Source: Delphinus delphis (taxonomy: Eukaryota > Chordata > Mammalia > Artiodactyla > Delphinidae). From it: a stretch of 64,000 nucleotides of DNA. Made by a program: the position numbers and the translations under genes. The DNA lies in assembly GCF_949987515.2 (NCBI RefSeq), contig NC_082703.1:10626680-10690679 (forward strand). The letters are read 5' to 3'. Position 1 is the first letter of the stretch, and each line of letters starts with the position of its first letter. The notes beneath the pieces are model-generated. The model worked only from the letters and a program-made list of their open reading frames with translations. It had not been told where the DNA came from and did no database searches. Positions 22,709 through 34,925 of the stretch are shown one piece after another.

Positions 22709-23271
22709 AACATTACCTGAACGCCCATCACCCTAATTACTATTGTTATCAGTTCCTCCTTGCATTTATTTGTTTTGCTGACACACTTTTACATTTTTTT
22801 CTTTGTTCATTATTCTTTTTATATTGTGCTTTGTTATCCTAATACTTTCTCAGAAGTATTCCCCCCACCACGATTCCATGACTGCATAATATCAAAGGAG
22901 AGTATAGGCTATATTTTATATAACCATTTCCATAATGTTGGGCATTGCCTCCATCTTTTTATGTTCGTAAATAATAGTGCCCCAAAGACCCCTATTCAGA
23001 AAATGCTTTGTACGAAAAGATAATATTCTTAGAGTAGCTTTCCAGAATAGTACTTGCTAGATTAGGGGGTATAAACATTTTGCAAAATCATAATACATAT
23101 GGCAAAAAAGCTCACTGTTATATATAGTTTTAAACTATTGTCTTCGTTGTAGTCATATTCTCTCAGAAACAAATAACATTAAAAAAAAAAAATCCTTCCT
23201 TAACTGGCCTGCTCACCAGTTTGGGGAAGTTGACTGTCAGCAACAGGCCAGGTATGTGCCCAACAACTTTT
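22709..23271. other. Unique sequence
   Basis: No supported feature. An 87-codon frame at 22760-23023 (plus) encodes a low-complexity aromatic-rich peptide with no recognised domain. Confidence 0.4.
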
Positions 23272-23315
23272 TTCCTTAAAGAGGTAAATTTGGTCAAATT
23301 TACCTCTTTAAGGAA
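23272..23315. repeat. Perfect 44-bp hairpin: 21-nt arms with a 2-nt spacer
   Basis: The left arm 23272-23292 (ttccttaaagaggtaaattt + g) and right arm 23295-23315 (caaatttacctctttaagga + a) are exact reverse complements separated by 'gt'. Such a long perfect inverted repeat is unexpected in unique DNA and is not part of any repeat family I recognise. Confidence 0.98.
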
Positions 23316-25091
23316 GTCGTGCCCATTAGCCTGAATCCTGCAGCTACTACCTGGGCCTGAGGCCTCTCTCAAAAAAAGAAAAAGGAAGCGGTAGGTTTCA
23401 GTTATTATGGCAGATATGACAGCAAGAACTGGCCTGTAAGACCACGTAACCAATTGCAGAGAGGCTGGTGGTCGTCCAGGAGAGCATCCTTTGCAATGAT
23501 GCAGGACTTTGCCAGTGACGGCAGGCTTTTCCTTGTTTAGGGGACCACTTTACCTGGGATGAGATGGTTTGATAAAAAGAAAACAAAAACCAAACATGGA
23601 AGAACCTCAGGATTCTAAAATTTTACAGCAAGCTCTGGTTCATCGACAATATTTAATAAAACTAAGGCTTGGACAGATTTAATGGCTTGTATAAGTAATG
23701 CAACCAGTTAGTGCCAGAACCTCTCCAAAAAGGACATCTCAAACATTGTCTCAATGAAAAATGAAACCGTCTCCCAGATTCTATCGCAGCAGCGTTAACA
23801 CCTCTGTTTTCAGAAACTGTGTTTTCTGACAAGAACACAGTTTTTCTTTTGTATCATCACTTTAGATGATGTTTAGATTGGGGATCATTCCAGGACTGCA
23901 TAAAAGAGCAATGAACTGGGATTCTTACCCAAATGAAGCCCCAGTCTATGAGCCAGATACTTCAATCCCCTAATCTATAAAATAGTCCTGCTCTGGCTAC
24001 ACCATTAGGCCAAAACAAGTTTAAATTCGGGAATGTATGTGCAAGTAATTTGAAAACACCAAACTTTACTTGAATGTAAGGAATTCTAAGTATTGATATC
24101 ATTTTCCCTATTCATAATGTACCAGCAAGGCTGGTCAATTTCAAGTTAAAAGAACTTCAGGTTGGGGCTTCCTTTCTAGAGGTGGTAGTGAAATTTAATT
24201 TTCAGGAATATATTTCAGGGCTCCAGAACCCTGACTTCAGAATTGAATGATGGAACACAACTGAAAACTGGATTCTCCAAAATAAGCAAGTGAAAGAAAA
24301 TGTTTAAAAAATCCACATCAGGGAAACAGGGTGCCAGGTACACACAGCTTCACTTCCTTTCCTAGATTTTGGGGAATTTAGCATTTAAACGTTTTCAAGT
24401 ACAAGCCTCTTATTTTATAAAGAAGAAACAGAAGTCCGGAGAGGTGAAGTGTGATTTTACTTAGTTACTGGAGGTCTGTGGCGATTTTATTCAACTTCTC
24501 TGGTAGTTGAGGAGATTAGGCAATTTAAAAATAATTGGCTAAATGACTAAATGTTAAAAGGGCACAGGAGGTGTTCTGGGTGATTGCTACTTGAAGTTAG
24601 ATACAGAGGTAGGTAAATAGTTGGAGGATAGCATCTCTAAGCTCTTCTGTTGAATACAACACACACGAAGCTCTTTGCTTATAGACAAGTGGCTATCCTA
24701 GTATATTAGGCTGTTTTAGAAAGCACTTGTTTTGTTCCCTCTGTGGACTGTGGTTGAAATGAGATCAGAAGACATGTTTTTTTGCAAATCCGTTTTCCAG
24801 AATATGGAAGTTTCTTGTTTACACCTAACCTTTCTTTTAAAAGGAATTTTTTAGAAAAAGGGTCTTTAGCACTATTAAAACAGGAGACAAGCTGAGTCAA
24901 CTTGAAGGATAAAAGCTTCATAGGTGTCATCCATGATATTTTTCCATTATCTACCCATCAGAGCCAGCATTTTGAGAAAGTTCTATTTTAATGAGAAAGG
25001 AAAAATAAGAAAAGCATCATTGAGCTCAAAAGGATTAATCACAGAGCCCTGTATTCAAAATTCAGCAATTCTTGCATCACTCGTGTATACA

Positions 25092-25094
<3 letters not shown>
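23316..25094. other. Unique sequence, no gene recognised
   Basis: No recognised interspersed repeat. Minus-strand frames at 23163-23586 overlap the hairpin and have no splice support. Confidence 0.4.

Positions 25095-25135
<41 letters not shown>
25095..25135. repeat. (CA)n microsatellite
   Basis: About 20 uninterrupted CA units are flanked by TATA. The frame at 24924-25202 crosses it and is not a gene. Confidence 0.97.
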
Positions 25136-25140
<5 letters not shown>

Positions 25141-25934
25141 TCTCTTTTTTCCTTTTTAGCTCGATGAAAATTTACAGTCTGATAAGATATATCATCTGCT
25201 AACATCTAAACAGAGGTTTCATGCTGGGGTGTGTTTTGCCTATATGAATAGAATCATTGGCTTTTCTTTATTTCTTGGAGAATTCTTAAAGTGGAGACAA
25301 AAGACACAAAAAGAAAAGAGGAGGACAGTATATTATATTCTGTATTCAGATGGAGAACTGAGAATACCTCTTTTTATTGTAGTATGCTCTTGAAAATTAT
25401 TTAAAAGCAGAATCAGTGAAAAACAGGGTTTTTATTCCCCAAGCCTGCAGTGACCCCCTTTTTATTCACAGGCTGGCAGAGCAAAATGCTGACTGAGTTT
25501 ATAAATGGATTTAGAGAAACTGATGAATCAGGTTCTAAAACTAAAAGATCCAGCCAGCAAAAAGTGAAATCGAGGTGACTTTTTCAAGCATCAAATGTTC
25601 CAGGTTGAAAGGCATTCAGGTTCACTTAGTTTGCTCCCCAATTGTAAACTTTGACAGGTACTTAAAAGTCCATCCCAGAAAGTGTTTCAACAGATCATCT
25701 GCAGTCGGTTCGTCATGCTCACAGCCTAGACCAGCTGATGACCCACAGCTCACTTCAAGTTAAATGTTTAGTTACTTTCACAGACAGCCTGTTTGTTCAT
25801 CAGCTCCATAAGGAGTGAGACAGCTGTATACGGATAAACAGTCTCCAAACTGTTACTAATCACCATGTGCAAGAAGTGAAATACATGGTCTGATTCATTT
25901 GAGATCATGTTTTCTGATGCTTTTCATTTGTTCA
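25136..25934. other. Unique sequence with one weak exon candidate
   Basis: A pyrimidine-rich acceptor ('ccctttttattcacag', ending 25471) precedes a 34-codon plus-strand frame that stops at 25576-25578. Its composition is protein-like but no family is recognised. Otherwise nothing was seen. Confidence 0.3.
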
Positions 25935-27090
25935 CTCTATATGTTTATTGGGTCCCATCTATGTGTCAAGCACTCCTGCCGGGGCTGGAATTACTGCCAT
26001 GAACAAGCAGGTGAAGTCCTTCTTTCATGGAGTTTACCTTCTATTTCAAGAAGCACCGTTCAGAGAAGGGGCAGGAGACAGACAAAAGACAAATCAGTAA
26101 GAGCAGCGACAAACACTGCATAAAATTAACGTGAGGTGCTCTGAAGGTCAAGGACTGGTCGCCACACTAGACTGAGGTCAGAGAAGCCCTCCCTAAGGGT
26201 GTGATATTTAATCTGAGATCTGATGACAGACGTCCCCTTCTGCAGATCTGAGGGGAAAGCATTCTAGCTATAGAAAATAACAAGTGCAGAGACCCTAAGG
26301 TATAACAGAGGAGCAGCAACAAAGGCCAGTGATGTTGGGATACAGCAGACAAGAGGGTGAGTGATGGCGAGTAAGACCAAATACGGGCAGGATAAGGAGT
26401 TTCGATTTTATTATAAAAGGAGGGGAAAGCCGTGAGACTTTAAGTGAGAGTAACGGAATTTAATTCACGTTTTAAAGAAATCATTCTGGCTGTTCTATGG
26501 AGGATTCATTGGAAGGCGCAAATGTAACATCAAAAAGATGAGTTTGAAAACCATTGTGAAACTAGGCAAGAGGTTATCATGGTTTGGGCTAAGGAGAAGA
26601 AGTAAAGATAGAAAAAACTGGAAGGATTCTGGGGATTTTGGGAATTAGAAATTATAGGATATGTGGATGGATTAGATGTGAGGGTGGGAAGGTGGTGAGG
26701 GAAAGAGGAATAACTCCCAGAGATCTGACTAGAGTAATTGCTATCTACCTAATTACTTGAGTAAATGGGTAGATAGCAGGGGTATTTACTGAAATGTACA
26801 AGACCAGCAAAAGAGCTGGTTGGGCAGAAAGTGGTGTTTTGACTGTGAAATTGGAGATGCCTAGTTGCACATGAACTATGAGTCTTGGGGTTCTCAGAGG
26901 CAGGAGCTCGACCTATAGACCGTCAGTATGTACATGGTATCTGAAAACATTTGACTGGGTGTAATTAGTGAAGAGAAAGAGGCCCTGGAACACTTGGACA
27001 TTTGGAAGTTCAGTAAAAGAGAAAGAATAAAGGACACTGAGAATGAGTGGTCAGTGACAGAGAGGGAAAACCAGGAGAGAGATTTCCTAA
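25935..27090 (+). repeat. Ancient 1.15-kb mammalian interspersed repeat (family not named)
   Basis: A long series of phrases seen at many mammalian loci occurs in a fixed order: 'atctatgtgtcaagcactcc', 'atggagtttaccttctattt', 'gggaaagcattctagctata', 'aagtgcagagaccctaaggt' and 'ggataaggagtttcgatttt'. These are followed by 'aaatcattctggctgttcta', 'ggatatgtggatggattaga', 'attggagatgcctagttgca' and 'gaaaaccaggagagagattt'. It has no surviving open frame. I am confident it is repeat-derived but not of its class. A 10-bp inverted repeat (gctatctacc / ggtagatagc, 26740-26777) lies inside it. Confidence 0.6.
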
Positions 27091-29562
27091 TGGAAGACCT
27101 GTCTGATCCTTCCCTCCCGCTTAGCTGTATTTACGGGGGAAACAAACACAAACTCCAGAAGAAATGAGAGTTTCTTAGTAATGCCAGTCCTTACAAATAA
27201 CATTACTCATTGGTTTCTCATGGATGGCATCTTCTGAGAGAAGGGAGAGGAAGCCGTGATATTAGGAAATGATTTCATCTGCAACGAAGATATAAAAGGT
27301 ATGCATGATGAAAACATGCATATACATGATGGGACTATCACACCAAAATTCCCAAAGCAAACCCTACAGGAAATCAAAGAAAACTGGGCAGAAATATGTT
27401 AGTAGTGGGAGCCTTTCATTCCCCTGTCTCACTCAGCCTATGAGTAATCAAGATTTGGCTTCTGACATCTGAAACAATGGGCATGAAGTCTCTTGTTATT
27501 TTATTCTCCTTTGAGCTTTTGATCCATTCTTTAAAAGTTAAAGCTATGTAAGGTCAGAAAAAAACTGAACCTGGATCCAATGCACCTTTTAAATCCCCTA
27601 CATTCTGAAGGCCAAACCTTCTGAAGCTAGGAAGAGTGAACATTTGAATCATTTGCATACACCACACTAATTAACCATGAACCCGCACATATATTCCTTC
27701 TGTGTATGTATGAATACACTAACTACAAACCTCTCTCTCCTGCTCACTATGCCTTGTTTGGTTCAGACAGAATACAACAAAACAAGAATTTTTCCCCAAA
27801 AACCCTCCTGAATTTAGGGGTCCCTTAATCTGTATACCACATCCTGGTTGCAAAGTGATTTGGGTCAGTAACCATGCAAATGAATAAAGGAACACTGCAA
27901 TTCGAAAGAAAAGATTAAAGTAGAAACATTTTCTTTTTTGCCAGGCGTTGTTTATTCTTTAACCTAAGAGGAGTCATATTACATACATATTTTAAAATTA
28001 AATTCACAAAAAGGAAATCTGAAGAGAGATTTTTTAATTTCCTTTTAAATTAAGAGGGAGTCTTCTAGTCTAGTTTCTATTGTTTGGGCTGGAGGAAAAA
28101 AGATCAGCAATGAGGCTGAAATGATGTACTTTCTTCAAGGATGGAAAAAGCAGGAGTGCTCCAGGAAAGGAACCACTGACAAATGCGAAAGTACTTTGCA
28201 GAAAGGAGTTGAGAGCCATACACCACTAGATCCCATGTTCCATGCCATGTTTTTGCTTACCTCTGAATGTGGAACAGAGTCTGACAAACAGTAGATGTTC
28301 TAAAAGTAGCTCAGGAGTGAGAGAACAACGTAACCACTATGTAGGCTGTCCTGTGACAGACTGCAGTTGAGGAGACACTCTTCTTTCAGCAGCAAATAAC
28401 AATAAGGAGGCATATTTTTCTCAGGTGTTTTTAAGAAATAAAACCCATTCTCCTTGGGGAAGAAGAAGGGAATATGAGAAAACCACAGTGCAAGTTATGA
28501 AGACTAGAGGTCAGAACACAGTGCTGAATTTGTACGAGACAGAAAGATGCAAAAAGCACTGTTTTTCACTCAGAGAGTTTGTTGTTATGGAGAAGAAAAT
28601 TCTGTTGAGCCTACATAGGAAATAATTCTAAAAATAACATAGCTCTATGAAAGAAAGATTGAAACAATTTCTCCCTCAAGGACTGGCATCCGATAAAACA
28701 ATTAGTAAAGATCAAGGGCATTAGTCATAAGTAGATTCCCCTGTTCAGCTGTTGATGGGATCTTTTAAGGGTTTAAAGCAATACATTGTCATCTTGCTGA
28801 TTGGGTTCCTCAGCTGTGATGACCAGGCTCCTCTGATTATTAACCTAATTGCTATCTAAATCAAGGAAAGCTATTCAGTGATTGCTTCTTGATTTTTTAA
28901 AAACTATTTTGACTCGTTAATGCAGTATCTTTTATTTATCTTGTGTCTTGAGCCATGCCTGCTCTACTTTTGTTTTGATTCAACTTGGAAATATAATTTA
29001 TCAGTAAAGACCTTAAAATTAGCAGTATGTTATTATTTAAGGGTCAAATTGGGCTGTGATGAAATCCACAGAACTCAGAAAATCAACAAATCATCCATAG
29101 GGAGTTGATTCCACGAGGGAAGGACTCTATGGTAATCGAATTTCAGAGAGAGAGAGGCTCTTGAGATAGTACACAGCCTTTATTTTATAGGTATAGAAAC
29201 AGTGGGTTAGCATTGAATGTGCACTTATTTGACAGATGTTCTTCCGGTTGTATTATGTATGGTACCTCATTTCGTGCTTACAGTAAATCAAATGAAAAAA
29301 CTGAACATTCATAAAGGCAAGTGCTTTACTTATGGTCAATCACGTTGTCTAGTGAAGCTAAATCAGGGCCTCAATGTATTTTCTCTGCCTTCTCCTATAC
29401 TGTTCTTTCCACTACTGAGCACTGCCAGTGGCATTCTTTCTTGAATGGAAACCCGATCGAGGTCATGGGTGTTTTTAAAAAAGGAGTTTAGATCAAGAAA
29501 AAAATCTTAAAACAGTGAAGTTTCTTCTATAGGAAAAGGTTTTCAGAGAAAAGGAGGGGGAA
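27091..29562. other. Unique AT-rich sequence, no gene recognised
   Basis: This is a 2.4-kb block without a recognised repeat or splice-bounded frame. Small frames at 28425-28625, 28920-29108 and 29217-29444 (plus) have no domain or conserved motif. Confidence 0.4.
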
Positions 29563-29782
29563 GGCTTCCCTGGTGGCGCAGTGGTTGATAGTCCGCCTGC
29601 CGATGCAGGGGACACGGGTTCGTGCCCCGGTCCGGGAGGATCCCACATGCCGCGGAGCGGCTGGGCCCGTGAGCCGTGGCCGCTGAGCCTGCACGTCCGG
29701 AGCCTGTGCTCCGCAGCGGGAGAGGCCACAACAGTGAGAGGCCCGCATACCGCAAAAAAAAAAAAAAAAAAAAAAAAAAAAG
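29563..29782 (+). mobile_element. Young cetacean CHR-type tRNA-derived SINE with long poly(A)
   Basis: A complete copy has head, tRNA-like promoter segment ('gggttcgtgccccggtccgg'), GC-rich body ('gccgcggagcggctgggccc') and about 27 consecutive A. The flanks 'agaaaaggagggggaa' and 'agaaaaaggtgggggggaaa' look like a diverged duplication. Overlapping frames of 70-128 codons on both strands are SINE read-through. Confidence 0.94.
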
Positions 29783-29964
29783 AAAAAGGTGGGGGGGAAA
29801 TACATCCAGGCACTAAATAAGAATATAATAACAAAAATTAACCTTTCAATGGGAAGTGGCTCATGATTATTTGTTCTGTGTTCCCTCCTATAGTTTTTGC
29901 CCCAAAGAGTCACTTGGGTTCACAGGCTGAGGACAGCCTGTGGTCGATGCATCAGAAGAGAAAT

Positions 29965-30140
29965 GGGAGGAAAGAGGGCAGGATTCAGAGTCCAAGACTT
30001 GGGTCGATGCCAATTCTTTCTCTTACTGAGATTGAGGTATTTGACAGGTTTTTAAATTTCCCTTGTAATTTGGTTTTCTTCTCTCTAAAATAAGGACCTA
30101 TCTTACAGGGCTGTGGTGAAGATCAAATGAAATAATGTAG
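29965..30140 (+). repeat. MIR fossil interrupted by a SINE
   Basis: 'gattcagagtccaagacttg', 'ctctaaaataaggaccta' and 'acagggctgtggtgaagatc' with 'aaatgaaataatg' match the 3' half of MIR. The CHR-related SINE at 30150 is inserted at its end, and a short remnant ('tttgtaaagcacctt') reappears near 30570. Confidence 0.6.
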
Positions 30141-30149
30141 ATTTTTTTT

Positions 30150-30491
30150 CCATAAATTTATTTATTTTTGGCTGCGTTGGGTCTTCGTTGCTGCACGCGG
30201 GCTTTCTCTAGTTGCGGTGAGCGGGGGCTATTCTTCATTGCGGTGCGCGGGCTTTTCATTGCAGTGGCTTCTCTTGTTGTGGAGCACGGGCTCTAGGCAC
30301 GCGGGTTTCAGTAGTTGTGGCACATGGGCTTCAGCAGTTGTGGCTCATGGGCTCTAGAGCGCAGGCTCAGTAGTTGTGGCATAGGGGCTTATTTGCTCCG
30401 TGGCATGTGGGATCTTCCCAGACCAGGGCTCAAACCCGTGTTCCCTTCATTGACAGGCGGATACTTAACCACTGAGCCACCAGGGAAGACC
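30150..30491 (-). mobile_element. Long CHR-related tRNA-derived SINE, antisense, with internal repeats
   Basis: In reverse complement it begins with the tRNA-like head ('ccctggtggctcagtggtta', 'gaacacgggtttgagccc') and passes 'gggaagatcccacatgccac'. Its body then repeats variants of 'gcccatgagccacaactgct' and 'gcctagagcccgtgctccac', ending in a 'cccaacgcagccaaaaataa' tail. At about 340 bp it is longer than the 200-bp young copies. The word 'tgtagatttttttt' borders both sides (30136 and 30493), consistent with a target-site duplication. Confidence 0.85.
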
Positions 30492-31039
30492 TTGTAGATT
30501 TTTTTTTAAAAGGCCATGCATTGGTGGTTCTTTACCCTATCAGACCGAATGTCCTCTTTTTATAATAGTTTGTAAAGCACCTTAACTATCTCAAAATGAA
30601 GTTTGTAGATGCTATATCTTATCTACAAAGATACCTTTTTAAATAATCAAAATCATGCCTGTCACATAGAAGAGAAATAGGGGAAAAATTTGTAATAAAC
30701 AATACAATATATATCCATAATTCTTCCACAATTCTACCACCCAAATGACTCAGAAATTCAAAAACATTTTGTGACTCGTTTGACAGCAAACCCTGACATA
30801 AACACACGTGAAACTGATGTGGTCTTTATTTTTCCCAGTTAATGTGAATAGCCAGAAACTTTTTCTGCAGAAAACTTAATGTGTTTGATTATAGGTGCTC
30901 TCCTGGTTTTCACTAATAAGGTTACACAATATGCACAAGACATGCACCAGATTATCTGTGAAAACTATATAGAATTCTAAAGTGCATCTAGCCCCAAGAG
31001 TTTTAGAAAAGGAACGTGAACTATTGTTTTTAGCCTTCA
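30492..31039. other. Unique sequence
   Basis: No repeat or exon recognised apart from the short MIR remnant near 30570. Confidence 0.4.
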
Positions 31040-31160
31040 AACCTTTTTAATATCTACGCGGTAAGTGCTAGTCTTATTCCCACTTTACATATAAGGAAAA
31101 TGAGACACAGAGAGGTTAAGTAACTGGCCCAAATTCACACAGCTAGTGTGTGGTAAGGAA
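31040..31160 (-). repeat. MIR fossil, antisense
   Basis: 'tattcccactttacatataa', 'gaaaatgagacacagagagg', 'ttaagtaactggcccaaatt' and 'cacacagctagtgtgtgg' follow the antisense MIR core. Confidence 0.8.
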
Positions 31161-32204
31161 GGATGGTAAGAAAATGCAGGCAGTATGTAGCCACCATGCT
31201 TTTGCCACTGCATTATACTGTATTTCAATAGGTACATGCTCAAGAATGATTGCTCTGAAAGCCACAAAGAAGTAGTCAGATGCTTTCACCTCTACCTGGA
31301 AGACTTATACATTCTCACATTGTAGGGGTGACTTAAATAAGAAGCTATTGGTGTGATATGATTCTCTGAAATGATGAAATAGGCAGTAAATTTCTTAGCA
31401 AAACAAAATACATTTTTTTGATTTACATGTTAATTGCATGCCTAAAATTCAGTATATAGTAAATAATTTTAAATGATATATAAAACAGAGTTAGGCACTT
31501 AACATAAATGATTTTAAATAAGTTTAAAATCTGTTGGACAAGTATCTGTTGGACATCAAGCTTTAGGTGGGATGCAGGACAATTCTTCATTGTGCCGTAG
31601 CTGTCTTGCCCACCCTTGGCCCTGCCCATCTAAGGCCAGAAGTCCTCCAATACTTGCCAATAAAATAAACCCAGAAATTGCCGAAAGATCCCTCATTGGT
31701 AGATACTTCCCAGTTTAGAACCACAGCTATAAACCATAAGCCATTTTATAAGTACCAGTTACGGTTATAGTACTAATATTAATCAAACCATTCTTTCATT
31801 ACAACTTTGAAGACTGGCTCAACTAAAATCTGCTAGTAGGACGTTCAGACATTCAATTCCATCATACTACAAAGAAAAACGCAAACAAATTTTGACCGCA
31901 TAGATTTTATTGTCTGCTATCTTTGCTATTTTTAAAGTTTTATATTTGATATTTGTTTTGTTTTCTAAAAGATTCTGCCTTTCTGACAAACAACTATAAA
32001 TAAAATGCACCACACTTTAAGTCATGGGCAAGAAAGAAACCCCAAAGGAAAAAATTATATCATTACTTTAGGTAGTCTACTTGTCTACATATATATGGAA
32101 AAGGATGAAGAAAGGAAGGAAGCAGAGAGGGAAGGAAGACATCCAAGAACATGAACAAGGTATTCTTTTGCTTGTTTTATTTATGAGCTCTCTGAGCATC
32201 ACTT
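31161..32204. other. Unique AT-rich sequence
   Basis: No recognised repeat, RNA gene or exon. Confidence 0.4.
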
Positions 32205-32440
32205 CCCTTCTTTTTACTTCTGGAAATCAAACTCATCCTAAAGACTACTCGAATGCCACCTCTTCATGAAGTCGTCTTCAGTCTGATGTCCACACCCATC
32301 AGAATTATTCATTCTCTGGTCTTTGTGCTTCCACGGTACTTTTTCAGTACATACAGCGTAAATAAAATGTATCACATTGAATATCTGTCATAGTTCTTTG
32401 TTGACACTGCTCTCTTATCTCTTGCATTGTAAATGTCTCG
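32205..32440 (+). repeat. L2 LINE 3' end fossil
   Basis: 'ctactcgaatgccacctctt', 'catgaagtcgtcttcagtct', 'attcattctctggtctttgt' and 'gcattgtaaatgtctcga' follow the end of L2 ORF2 and its 3' UTR. Confidence 0.65.
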
Positions 32441-34439
32441 AATTTAAAACTTTCTTATTCATTTCTTTATCTATCTCGTGACACCTTCCAATAGAAACAT
32501 AGAGAAGAGAGGGTGAAGTGTCTGTTTCTGTGTGTATGTTGGGGTGGGGCGGGGGATCTTTCTGACTGAGATAGAAGAGAGGGGGCCAACTACCTAACTT
32601 CCTTAAGTTAAGGGGAAACTGCAAAGGATTTATTTTTCATTGCTCTGGTCAATAAACGTTTGGCAAATAAATAAATACGTAAATTGAAATTGAGTTATTC
32701 TTAAGGGATTATACCACCAACATAATGTATGTTTAAAAATACACACAGGAGCACCTAAGGTTTCTGTGCCACAGTGACTTTCTGAGGGTTTAACTAAGAT
32801 AAGCTTTCGCCTTATCAGTGTAAATGAAGTAGGAGAGTCAGAGAACATGGCAGAGGCCTTGGGACTAGGTCTGCCTCTTCTTTTGCTAATCTCATTCACT
32901 ACGACTTGAATTTAGACAAACCAAGAAACCCTGTGTCTAAATTAATCTGAGGGCCGCTTGCAAAGAGATGTTGCCTTCCTATCCACCTAACACCTAGTTA
33001 ATGCCCAGGCTATATTCGAGATACTTTTCATGGCATGACATGCTTTACGCATCAGGAATTAAACCCTTACCGAAGCCATTGAACATACAGGCTGTTTTCT
33101 TAGAGCAAGTTCCAATTTGCAAAGCCCTGACGTGGAAAACATGACGGTGGGTTACATCCAGTGTTTGTTTTGAAGGTCAGCACGAGTTTCTCTGTAGCAC
33201 ACTCCGCAGGGCAGGCATGCAGGGGCTGGGTCTGTAGTAGCCACAGCTGACCGGAGGATGGGCTGCACGGGTGCAGCTGGTTCCTAGCAGCTCCAGAATG
33301 AACCTCGTTTCTTAAGTTACTCTAAATGTTTTAGGTTGGTGTTATTTGTTTCAGGAGTTGAATATCAACAACAATGTTTGAAATGACAAATAATTGCTAT
33401 GGAAGGACCATGTGTTGCCTAAAATTTAACCAAACATTGTATCACAGAAAAGCCTTCTGGGCCATATGGTCCTACCCACCTCCTGAAGGACATTTGTAGT
33501 TCTCTCTTTCCTATAAACAGTTTAAAGTAACCATGATAAACATTCTGGTGAAAAGCTAAACTTGCATTTGCTCCTCTCCTGTTGATTATTTGCGATAATA
33601 AGAAAATGTTTATGCACACAGAGGCGAAGTTTACGTGGGCAGCCCTAATGCATATACTCCCTTATGCGGTGATTTACTGCTCGTTTATATTGAGAATGAG
33701 AAACGATGAACACAATTTTCTGTACTGACACAACATTTCAATAGCTCCTGTGTACTAAGCTCTAAGACTTAGTTCATAATAAGCCATTAATTCCAAACAA
33801 CATATTAAGGAGAACGACATATGTCACCTCAGTTATTTTTTTTTTCCTTCCATGGTTGACCACAATATTTTTTCCAAGGGGAAAAAAAATACCATGAAAA
33901 TTTTCTTTCCAGAAGCATTCTGAATTTTCAAGGAAAGACCTAGAACCTCAAGAAATTCTTCAAAGTCATGGCAATGTTTAACTGAGCTATAGGTACTGAA
34001 TCTGGGTCTTAATACCTGAAAAACAGTCCACACACACAATAGCATGATTCTCTTAGAACTTTCTGGAAGGTTCTACTTAATAAGAGTAGACACCAATGGA
34101 GAGTGACATTCCCAAACTGGATATTCTGTGCAGGTTCTACCTACTCTCTTCATTGTTACTAGCTGTGCAGATACTGTCTATTTGGGGTAAATGTCTATGT
34201 GGGATAAATTAAAGGGAAAGTAGTAGGAATTAGCTAAAAGCGATTTAAATATTGTATCAGAGAAAACACTATTATTTCTATTCTTAAATGGTTCAAAAAG
34301 CATCAAAAGAATACCGGAAATGGGGCAAACATACTGTATACTCTTGGACTCACAGTAGCCTTTTACATATTGGAATATCATCATCTATATTTCTGTTCTT
34401 CCATCAGATCTTTTGAAACATGTAATGGTTCATCGTTGC
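32441..34439. other. Unique sequence, no gene recognised
   Basis: The interval contains a G-rich run near 32543-32556 and a moderately GC-rich patch at 33175-33295 without CpG clustering. Minus-strand frames (32630-32899, 33419-33619, 33833-34045) lack splice or domain support. Confidence 0.4.
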
Positions 34440-34925
34440 CAGGAGATTGAACTCAAAACTTCTCAGGGTGACATATAAAGATTTCTATAATAAAGCCCCA
34501 ATCTGTCTTTCTAGGATTAGCTATTCCTACTTCCTCTAGCCTCCAACCTGTGCCCCCGGGACTCTAGTACCTGTCCTATTTATTATCCCTTGGATAAGAC
34601 ATACCCTTCCATGCCTTGTACCTTTACCTATACTGTCTTCTCGTCTTAGAATGCCCTTCTCCCTTTTCTATATCAAGAAATACTATTTCTCAAAGTCCAA
34701 CTCAAGTATCACCTCTTCTGTGAAGCCTTCTCCATCTCAAAGTCCCAAGCATCCCCTCTTCAGTTTACATCACGATGTGTTACATTTCCATTGTAGCACC
34801 AAGCACAGCCCATTTTTGATTGACAGCCCGTTCCATATGTGTCTTCCCTCCAGCTAGACTCAGAGCTCATTTAAGGCAAACACTGTCTTGTTATCACTGT
34901 GATAGGTGCTCAGTTAAATGTATAT
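34440..34925 (+). repeat. L2 LINE, C-terminal ORF2 and 3' UTR fossil
   Basis: About 480 bp in L2 order: 'aagccccaatctgtctttct', 'cagtacc'-type spacing, 'agaatgcccttctccctttt', 'aagtccaactcaagtatcac' and 'ctcttctgtgaagccttctc'. Then come 'agactcagagctcatttaag' and 'gataggtgctcagttaaatg'. The frame is decayed. The plus-strand frame 34651-34857 is translation of this fossil. Confidence 0.8.
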
